Of a stretch of DNA of 28,008 nt, positions 6,127 to 13,300 are shown one piece after another. The notes beneath the pieces were generated by a model, which was not told the DNA's origin, ran no database searches, and worked only from the letters and a program-made list of their open reading frames with translations. Source of the DNA: a virus. The translations under genes were made by a program, and so were the position numbers. Position 1 is the first letter of the stretch; each line of letters opens with the position of its first letter. The stretch covers positions 1-28,008 of the IMG/VR virus record IMGVR_UViG_3300048110_000029; one strand, written 5' to 3'.

Positions 6127-6153
6127 TGTTCTACATGGAACAATGTCAGAATA
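6127..6153 (-). promoter_or_regulatory. Candidate early promoter and dyad
   Basis: The 97-base gap 6111-6207 carries a dyad with arms TGTTC and GAACA (6127-6131, 6138-6142) separated by six bases. On the minus strand a TATTCT box lies at 6148-6153, which would start transcription close to the dyad. The -35 match is poor. The position, directly before the first early gene, is the main support. Confidence 0.3.
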
Positions 6154-6207
6154 CACCATTGAGGATAATTGTGTAGCTTTTTTTGTTATTTATTTATCTG
6201 TAGAGGT

Positions 6208-6564
6208 TTAGCCGTAAGTCCACATGACTGGGGTAGTGGTACGCATGTCGACGTGTACGAAAGACTTGGCAACACCGACGCCACCGAAGCCCATGTCTAA
6301 CGCTTCTTTAACAATCTTCATGCGCTCAACACCGTTAGAGACGGCAATGTCACAGGCGATACCGCGTGTGTGTGTGCCTTTTTTCCCCGCTGGCTTATTG
6401 CGCTCTGCTGTGTGATTGACTGACCTATATCCGCTAGTGATTGTAAACGGAAAGCCACAACGCTCCCGCAACTCGTCGAGCATGAACAAAAACGACTCAT
6501 CCATGGAGTTCTCTCCAGATTCTCGACAGCGGAACTCGGATCTAGAAAAGTGGCGATAGGTCAT
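6208..6564 (-). CDS. M15-type peptidase endolysin
   Basis: This 118-residue enzyme cleaves peptidoglycan crosslink peptides and is the likely phage endolysin. It belongs to the M15A zinc DD-peptidase group: HFSRSEFRC at the start (residues 5-13), SGYRS (44-48), GTHTRGIACD with zinc ligands His65 and Asp72, and FVHVDMR with His104. The length is typical for the minimal single-domain form, and there is no signal peptide, so it needs the holin for release. The ATG shares ATGA with the stop of the holin gene. It is the last gene of the late block. Confidence 0.9.
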   Translation of the reverse strand: MTYRHFSRSEFRCRESGENSMDESFLFMLDELRERCGFPFTITSGYRSVNHTAERNKPAGKKGTHTRGIACDIAVSNGVERMKIVKEALDMGFGGVGVAKSFVHVDMRTTTPVMWTYG

Positions 6565-6935
6565 TTTTTCCTCAACTGCATTAGCTTGTCAGCACCACGT
6601 ATGCCAAAGCTGGCAGATACTGCTAAAAATAAAAGATATTGATACCACTCGGGCAGGGTATCGAGTGCGGCGAATGCCATATCGACTCGCTCAATCACAG
6701 CCACGTCGTCCATAGCTATCGCGTAGCCAATCATAAAAACAGGAGCCGCCAACACTAGAGTCCAAAACTCATCCTTCCAACTGTTGGATGTGGCGTCTGC
6801 CATCTTGTTTTCCCAAGCCGCGTCATTCTGGATAACTTGCAACTTGCGCTCGTGTGTCGCCTGCTTTTCTTGCGCCTTACGCTTGAAGTGACCGCCGACT
6901 AACTCGGTCACTGGCCCGATCAACGCCTGCCACAT
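6561..6935 (-). CDS. Holin (gene-transfer-agent type, GTA_holin_3TM-like)
   Basis: This 124-residue membrane protein has an N-terminal amphipathic, charged region (residues 1-50), then WKDEFWTL leading into a hydrophobic segment (about 58-75), a charged loop, then WYQYLLFLAV leading into a second one (about 97-113) and the motif FGIRGADK before a basic tail. The order and the NSWKDE and GIRG signatures match the holin family first described in gene transfer agents. It lies directly before the M15 peptidase, with overlapping stop and start. The N-terminal segment may count as a third weak membrane helix. Confidence 0.8.
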   Translation of the reverse strand: MWQALIGPVTELVGGHFKRKAQEKQATHERKLQVIQNDAAWENKMADATSNSWKDEFWTLVLAAPVFMIGYAIAMDDVAVIERVDMAFAALDTLPEWYQYLLFLAVSASFGIRGADKLMQLRKK

Positions 6936-6936
6936 A

Positions 6937-7659
6937 TCAATAATCCTTGATTAGAACGATATCAAAGTTAGCGGTGACCCGTGCGTCGTTGCCGCTTACC
7001 TGGTCAACGCGAATGTCTACGTCTGTCTTCGCAGGCAACTTTAGCGGCGCATTGAAGTCATAGCGGTAATGACCATCTGACTCTGCGACGTGCGCAATGC
7101 GAAACGGCTTGCCAGTCAGTCGATGATACATAAGCACCTGACAGGTTTTGGTGCCGTCGATAGTTGCATCAAGGGTTGTGAGGTAGCCTGTAAAGCCCGC
7201 AGGGATCGTGTAGACCGCCATCAGTGTCTGTGAATACCCCGCGTCGATCTGCGCTACAACGGTTCCTGTGCCACTTGTGACGCGAGCTGTTATGTCGCCT
7301 ACGTTCTCTGCGTCGTAGGTCATGCGAAATACGCGAATAAATGTGTTTGTAGTCGCCACTGCCGTCGCACCTGTGAGCGTAACGATCTCTGTTTGCTCAT
7401 CATAGTTTGCGTCTAGCCCCTCAATACTTAGCGTGGCGGTGTCGCTTGCGCTGGTACTAATACAGTAGATAGTTTGGGCGCTAGAAAGTGACGCCCAAGG
7501 ATAAAGTCCGCCGCTTGTCCATACGCTTTCGGGGTCGTCAGCTTGGTCGATGTCAAAGTTAGCGCCAAACTTATGAATAGCGAACGCGTTAGGGATTGCG
7601 CCGCGTACAACGTCTAACAAAAACTCGGGCGAGGGTCTCTCATTATGAAACTGGTACAT
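6937..7659 (-). CDS. Putative virion structural protein
   Basis: This 240-residue protein is beta-rich with many Thr, Ser and Val residues. It includes VRGAIPNAFAIHKFGANFDI near the N-terminus, GLDANYDEQTEIVTLTG around residues 80-98 and YTIPAGFTGYL around 150. I recall this arrangement from a widespread family of virion proteins in environmental tailed phages, so a capsid-surface or tail-decoration role is likely. The start is a TAATG junction and the stop is one base before the holin gene. Its placement inside the lysis block is unusual for a structural gene. Confidence 0.6.
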   Translation of the reverse strand: MYQFHNERPSPEFLLDVVRGAIPNAFAIHKFGANFDIDQADDPESVWTSGGLYPWASLSSAQTIYCISTSASDTATLSIEGLDANYDEQTEIVTLTGATAVATTNTFIRVFRMTYDAENVGDITARVTSGTGTVVAQIDAGYSQTLMAVYTIPAGFTGYLTTLDATIDGTKTCQVLMYHRLTGKPFRIAHVAESDGHYRYDFNAPLKLPAKTDVDIRVDQVSGNDARVTANFDIVLIKDY

Positions 7660-7853
7660 TAGCGAAGGAACTCTACGATTGCTAAAGCGATAGGGATGAC
7701 CGTCATGGTCGCATAGGTCTGGCGAGTGATCGCCGCGTCTAGCTTGTCAAAGCGGGTATTGTGTTCATCTAGCTGGCGCTGGATGTTTTCGTATCGGATC
7801 AGGCACTCTTTTTCGTGCGCCTCTAGCTTTAGCAGTGCTTCATTCATTTCCAT
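7659..7853 (-). CDS. Small coiled-coil membrane protein (XhlA- or holin-like)
   Basis: This 64-residue protein has a charged coiled-coil first half (residues 1-42) and one C-terminal hydrophobic segment (about 47-62, ATMTVIPIALAIVEFL). The topology is like XhlA/haemolysin-type holin partners. The ATG lies two bases before the end of the previous gene's stop, so translation is coupled. Its position close to the holin and endolysin genes supports a lysis role; an anti-holin or antiholin-like regulator is another possibility. Confidence 0.55.
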   Translation of the reverse strand: MEMNEALLKLEAHEKECLIRYENIQRQLDEHNTRFDKLDAAITRQTYATMTVIPIALAIVEFLR

Positions 7854-7854
7854 T

Positions 7855-8388
7855 TCATCGCCCCAAAGGGTTGGCTAACTCGTCCATTGCCGTCCACGCA
7901 TCATTAATGTCTCGTTGCAGACGTGTCATGCGGTCGTCAATGTTGCCCAATGCCTCTATTTTAGCATTGACTGTTAGGACAGTCTCGCTATTAGACTTTT
8001 CTACTGCCGCCACCCTATCCCGTAGTGGTAACAGGTCGCGCTGTAGCTCCATAATCTGCGATAAGTTAGTCGATAACTCTGCCAGCTTGCCCTGTAGTTC
8101 GCCGACGTTGTTGTCGTCTAGTTGCTGTTGCATGTTGGCAATAGTGACTTGATACGCCTGTAAGGTCTCAGATTGCCCTGCACGCAAGTCGTCGAACCTA
8201 CCCTGTACAACGGCAGTCTCTGCTGTAGCATCGCTTACAGCGCCCTCTAGCGCCTCCAATCGACTAAAGAATTCGGAAGCGGTCCATATACCGCCGCCAA
8301 TAGTTGAGGCAAATGACAAAACAATAGCGATCCAAACGCCCTTAATCTGCGTCCCGCCGACATTTAACTCTAAGTCTTCAATCGCCAT
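7855..8388 (-). CDS. Membrane-anchored coiled-coil protein
   Basis: This 177-residue protein has one N-terminal membrane segment (about residues 15-33, GVWIAIVLSFASTIGGGIW) followed by a long, continuous coiled coil of about 130 residues with heptad-spaced Leu, Val and Ile. The start at 8386-8388 overlaps the upstream gene by 11 bases; the longer frame to 8487 overlaps it by 110 bases and adds an unconvincing N-terminus. This architecture resembles an inner-membrane spanin subunit, but the periplasmic coiled coil is also seen in other cell-envelope phage proteins. Function is not certain. Confidence 0.55.
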   Translation of the reverse strand: MAIEDLELNVGGTQIKGVWIAIVLSFASTIGGGIWTASEFFSRLEALEGAVSDATAETAVVQGRFDDLRAGQSETLQAYQVTIANMQQQLDDNNVGELQGKLAELSTNLSQIMELQRDLLPLRDRVAAVEKSNSETVLTVNAKIEALGNIDDRMTRLQRDINDAWTAMDELANPLGR

Positions 8389-9208
8389 CAGCGTAACAAG
8401 CCTCGGGGTCTGCGGCGAACCAGCATCCGCCTTCGGGTGAAGTGTAGAAAAATGGTTGTTCAGCCGACTCGATAAGAACGTCCTCAACGCTTACATAGTA
8501 GTCATCAAGATTAAGTCCTTGAATAGTCTGACCGCCATCAAACGATATCCATACCGACTGAGTGGCGTGATCAAAGAATATGCTTGCCGCTTCTTGATAG
8601 GTAACGCGTAGGTCATAGGCCATCTCGTCAGCCTGCTCTAGCAAAGTCTCATCATTAGCCACTGCCATATATGCCGCCGCTACCGCTGTGGCCTCGTGTA
8701 CGGCTGTGTAGGCATCGTTGTAAGCATCAACCTCAGCATCTTCGAGGGTCACGTCATTAGCGCCGATATACTCTTGCAAGGCCATTGCCTGTCGCTCATC
8801 GTTTGCGTTCGCCGCGTCCTGCGCCATCTCGTTAACAGTGGCAACCTCAATCAAAACCTGCGCGGCATCGACGTAGGTGTCAATTGCCTCGCTGACAACG
8901 TCCATAGCACTGCTAGCCTCGTCAGCAAAATACTGTGAGGCGTTTGGGTCGTATGTGTAGGTTTGTTGTTGAACGGCTAAGACTGCGGCGTTGTAAGCGT
9001 CTTGTTTGGCTTTGTCGAGTAAGCCTTGGTCGACTATACCCTCGGGCGCTATCTGTCCCTGTGAAGCGTAAGACTCTGCCCCAGCTATGGTTTGAATGCC
9101 GTACTTAAACACGTCTCGGATATTCTGAGAGGCGTCGATCAAGCTATCAATCTCGCTCGCTTGTGCGGTAACGCTTAGACAGACTAGTGGTAGGTGTATC
9201 AGTCTCAT
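8378..9208 (-). CDS. Exported acidic helical protein
   Basis: This 276-residue protein starts with a short signal peptide (hydrophobic residues 3-15, likely cleavage after AQA at 17). The mature part is very rich in Ala, Asp, Glu and Gln and largely helical up to about residue 200, then becomes beta-rich with FDGGQTIQGL and ends with Cys262 and Cys271, which could form one disulphide outside the cytoplasm. The start overlaps the previous gene by 62 bases, and the signal peptide makes it convincing. It may act in the periplasm during infection or lysis. I recognise no family. Confidence 0.55.
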   Translation of the reverse strand: MRLIHLPLVCLSVTAQASEIDSLIDASQNIRDVFKYGIQTIAGAESYASQGQIAPEGIVDQGLLDKAKQDAYNAAVLAVQQQTYTYDPNASQYFADEASSAMDVVSEAIDTYVDAAQVLIEVATVNEMAQDAANANDERQAMALQEYIGANDVTLEDAEVDAYNDAYTAVHEATAVAAAYMAVANDETLLEQADEMAYDLRVTYQEAASIFFDHATQSVWISFDGGQTIQGLNLDDYYVSVEDVLIESAEQPFFYTSPEGGCWFAADPEACYADGD

Positions 9209-9809
9209 CTGTCTCTACCCCCATGCCTAGGATTGCGTCATAAAAAGTCTGATTGTCTTCGTAATCAGGTATCAGCAAGTTTGGTCGCTGTTTAATTTCC
9301 AGCATTGCCCGCTTGCCAACAATTATCTTCCCGTATTTTACCACTGGACAGGGTGTAGCCGCGAGCAACATGGCGCGCCACACGTCGGCGTTTTGACACA
9401 TCAACGAGACTGCCGCAATTTTCATGCCCATATTGGACAAAGTGATCGCGTTACGCCTGCGGTTGCACTCTTCGTCTTGGATGTACTTGCCCGTTGACAC
9501 ACCGATGCCGACAAGCTGTAAGCCACCTGATATAGATTGCAGGCATGACTCTGTACCGCTGGACATAAGCGACGGGCTGACCGCTGTATTAGCTGGCATC
9601 TGTGCGCCAGCATTCGGCCCTGTGTTGTTTGTCGTTCGGTTGTTGTTGTTCGACCCAATCTGATTAGTGTTCAGATCGCCCTCGTTACGGATGTTGTCAG
9701 GTTCGTCTCGAGTAGGTACTGGGTCAAGGTCAGGCTGTGGCGTGATGTCCTGCCCGAAGGCAGGGGCAATGCTACTCAGCAGAATCAGGCACGTCAGCGT
9801 AATCCGCAT
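9147..9809 (-). CDS. Exported cysteine-containing protein
   Basis: This 220-residue protein starts with a clear signal peptide (MRITLTCLILLSSIAPAFG, likely cut before Gln20). A Pro/Asp/Asn-rich low-complexity linker (20-80) follows, then a folded region with four cysteines at 89, 115, 138 and 154, an even number that fits two disulphides. Hydrophobic stretches at about 93-104 and 129-137 may be buried helices. A GGAAG site precedes the ATG, and the start overlaps the previous gene by 38 bases. It and its neighbour are both exported. Function is unknown; a role in host-envelope interaction or superinfection exclusion are possibilities only. Confidence 0.6.
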   Translation of the reverse strand: MRITLTCLILLSSIAPAFGQDITPQPDLDPVPTRDEPDNIRNEGDLNTNQIGSNNNNRTTNNTGPNAGAQMPANTAVSPSLMSSGTESCLQSISGGLQLVGIGVSTGKYIQDEECNRRRNAITLSNMGMKIAAVSLMCQNADVWRAMLLAATPCPVVKYGKIIVGKRAMLEIKQRPNLLIPDYEDNQTFYDAILGMGVETDETDTPTTSLSKRYRTSERD

Positions 9810-10017
9810 CGGTTACTTCCTGATCGTTCAGAGCCTTACTCAGCATGTCGACAAACGCCTGGCGCGCTACGCTTAACTGATCTACGCTAAAACGTGCGTC
9901 GGCCAGCTTTGCGTCTAGGTTTGAGATATGTGCGACCATCACGCGCTGTTCATCACTTAGATCAGCAACGTCATGCTCTACATCATTCAATACGATTTTT
10001 GGGCTTTCTTCAGTCAT
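9772..10017 (-). CDS. Small acidic protein (DUF6447-like)
   Basis: This 81-residue protein begins with a short beta hairpin (KIVLNDVEHDVADLSDEQ) followed by a helix with QLSVARQAFVDMLSKAL. The pattern resembles the DUF6447 family found in marine phages and bacteria, but I base this on memory of the pattern. The ATG at 10015-10017 overlaps the previous gene by 8 bases and has GGAG 9 bases upstream; a start at 10035 is possible but weaker. Its position beside the tail fibre suggests a fibre or adhesion accessory role. Confidence 0.55.
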   Translation of the reverse strand: MTEESPKIVLNDVEHDVADLSDEQRVMVAHISNLDAKLADARFSVDQLSVARQAFVDMLSKALNDQEVTDADYADVPDSAE

Positions 10018-10318
10018 TCCACGGTACTCCGTCAAAGGTTGTTGGTGTCTTCTGACTAGATATATTATCAGTTAGCGCAGTTTCAACCGCATCACCATCA
10101 ACTTCTGCTTTTACCCACTCAATAACCGTTGCCTCAGTGAGATCGTCATAGGCAACGAAATCATCTGCGTCAGCATCGGGTGTAAATGAACAAGTCCCGT
10201 AAGATGACGCTGTGAATGTGTCGTCACCTACTGTTTCGGAATCGTCACAACGCCAGTGAGCCACGATGACCCCGCCGTCGGCCTGACGCTCTAAGTTTGC
10301 AATAGTCCATGTAGCCAT
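10010..10318 (-). CDS. Conserved tail-fibre-adjacent protein
   Basis: This 102-residue protein has ATWTIANLERQ and GGVIVAHWRC near the start and ends with TTFDGVPWND. I recall similar W-I-x-x-L-E-R and HWR proteins beside tail fibre genes in many environmental phages. An AAGGAG site lies 7 bases before the ATG, and the start shares TAATG with the fibre stop. It is probably a fibre-associated assembly or attachment protein, but this is inferred from the neighbour alone. Confidence 0.6.
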   Translation of the reverse strand: MATWTIANLERQADGGVIVAHWRCDDSETVGDDTFTASSYGTCSFTPDADADDFVAYDDLTEATVIEWVKAEVDGDAVETALTDNISSQKTPTTFDGVPWND

Positions 10319-13300
10319 TAGTTTTCTCCTTCAAGTTGTGCGACTCGCGCACGTAGTGTTTGAATCTCTTTCAACATCATCGGCACAAGTTTGGAGTAGT
10401 CTACACTCTGCATCTCTTCTGCGTCATCTGGGACGCTTACCGCTTCAGGTGCGACAGTGCTTAATTCCTGCGCGACCATGCCGTACTTCTGATGTGACCC
10501 GTCAGCCTTAAAGTCAAACGACCGCACTTTGATAGCGTCGATGTCATCAGAGGCAGAGGGCGCATCCACAATGTTTTCTTTAGCCCGCTGATCGGATGTG
10601 GTGTTGTACGAGGTAGTAGAGCCAGAGATTGAGATTGACCCGCGCGTGGTGCCGTTGGTGCGAAAGTTAATCAGGGTGCCGTCGGAGTCGATTCTATTAA
10701 AAACGGCTAGGGTATTGCTTGAGCGCACAACCGACATAAAGCCCGACGAGCCAAGCATACGAATACCCTGCGTCGTGTTATCGGCAGAGGTTTTTCCGAG
10801 CAAGAGATTGCCGCTAGCATCGATACGCATGCGTTCCAAGCCAGCAGTAGCCATTCGCAGAAAGTCACCTGCGTGATGGTAATGAAAAAACCCACGATAT
10901 TGGGTGTTTCCTGAAGTACCATCTGCAAAAGCTAAATACGCTCCTGATGAAGTAGAATCAGACGCTATCGTAATCCCACCCTCATTTGGAGCAGATACAA
11001 CTAAATCATCTATGTAGTATGATGATGGCGAAGTCACACCAATTCCTACATTCCCGCTAGCATCAAGGCGCATGGCTTCTGAACCATCTACCAACATTGC
11101 AAGATATGACGCACCTGATGATTGGCCGCTGTTGTCAGCAGAAATAACAAGCCCAGCACTATCCCATGCAATCCTGTGGTCAGCATTTGAACCGCCGCCA
11201 TAACCCATTTCAATTCTTGGGGCAGTGTTGTTTACGACGTGTAACGGTGCGGCTGGACTGCTAGTCCCCACGCCCAAGGCATTAGTATAAGCAGTGCCTG
11301 ACAGGTGAAGGTCTTTGAAGCGGTGACTTGATAATCCTAAATCTATAGTTGCATCGATAACATCAGTTGCGTGATGTGGTTGTAAGGCATTAGAAGCATC
11401 GTTAAAGCGTATACCTGTGTCACCAGTACCAATAACAATGTCGCCGCCTCTGGCTTGAATACTACCGACTGCGGTGCCGTCTTTGAAAAACTCTTGAATC
11501 GCGCCATCGGATGTAGTTCTGTTTAGATTTAACGGCGGTGCGTTGCTTCTTACCATCTGCACGCCATTAGCACCGTATAAAACTGTACCCGCTGTATTGA
11601 AGTTTGTAGTAGTAGTACCAACCAGAAGATTGCCGCTAGCATCTAGGCGCATCCTCTCTCCGCCGACCTGCGAGAAAATGATTGGCAGGTTTACGTTGTA
11701 GTACATTTCGGCGTAACCGCCGTTATTACGAATTTGGAACGTATTACTGGAGTTGTCATCGACGATGCCGATGCCTATGTTGTCCGCAACCTGCTTTACG
11801 ACTAACGTGCCGAGTGAATCCCAGCCCGCATTGGTGTTGTTAATTCGAAGCCGTCCCGTGTTAGTAATCCGCATGCGTTCTGCGCTATTAGTTTTAAACG
11901 CTATTTGCCCTGTAGTTGGACGGTAAATTGCCTCTGTAGCTCCTGATGCGGAACTATTTTGTGCAAACTGATAGGTATCTGCTTGTGCTTTGCCTGACAG
12001 GTAGAGGTCTTTGAAGCGATTAGATGAATCACCTAAATCAACAGCACCGTCACTATTAGCCCCGTCATTTCTTGGATACCAAGCAGAACCTAAAAACTCA
12101 ATACCTGTTTTTCCTGTAGCGGCACTGCCATCTATATAAAGATTGCCGCCTTCAGTACCAATACTACCGACTGTGGTGCCGTCTTTGTAGAACTGAGCAA
12201 TAGCGCCATCTGAAGATAGACGATTTAAAAACAGAGGTGCTTCGTTAGTATTAGTTATATCTATCTCACCGCCACCAAAAACTGCTACCCCTGCTGTTCC
12301 AAAGGCTGTTGCAGTCTTACCAACCATCAAGTTGCCGCTAGCATCGAGGCGCATGCGTTCTGAGCCATCAGTGTTAAAATGTAAAGGGTCGGCACTTTCC
12401 TGATTTATAATTGTTCCGTTAGGGCCATTGGTGTATAGGCTAAAATCAGAATTACCATTATTTTGTAATGTCAGGTGTTGATAATGGCCTGTACCATTTA
12501 TGGTTAAACCATGAGTGTTAGCACCAAAAGTAACTGGCGAACTCGTCCCTATACCAACATTCCCGCCATTAAAGTATGAAGTTCCGTTTGCCTGTATATC
12601 AACCTTTGTGGTTGTATCTGACAACATTTTTAATCTAGCGTCATTACTGGCGTTAGTTGTCAGTTGGAATGTATTTTTACCCGCAGTGTTGGGCGATACA
12701 AATACTTCACCGTTGACATCTAACTTAGCTGACGGACTGCTAGTGCCAATTCCAACCCGTCCCGACGAATCTATGCGCATGGCTTCTGTGCCATTGGTGT
12801 AGAAGTTTTGACCCCAGCCACTTGGTGCAAAGAAGCCCATCAGGTCTTCGGCTTCATAAGTCCAAATAGCACCCTTTTGAGTGCCACCAATTTTGAAGTC
12901 TATCTGAGCAAAATTACCAGAAGATGCTTCAACAACTAACTGCGTTCCGCTTGTTCCTTCTACATGAAGCGGTGCGTCTGGACTGCTAGTGCCAATACCT
13001 ACGTTGCCAGTACCGCTATCAACACGCAATCTAGTCGCCGAGCCTGAGCTGTCTGTAACTGTAAATGAAGGATAGGCACTTGCCGCCGAAGCTGGCTCTC
13101 TAATCCAAACTCCGTAAGGGGTTGTAGCGTTTGTGTTTTGAAAACGAGCAACATAATTACCCGAAACAGACGATTGCACTTCGAGAGGTGCGGCTGGGGC
13201 CGAAGTCCCAATTCCTACCCGCGTAGTATTCGCAGTGATACGCATGACCTCGCCAAGGTTGTTGTTAAACCTTAGTGCGCCTGCGTTGTCTGCATCTCGG

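Noticed and set aside
8389-8487. Extended start of the membrane coiled-coil gene
   Set aside because: It would overlap the exported protein gene by 110 bases and put an unrelated polar stretch before the membrane segment.
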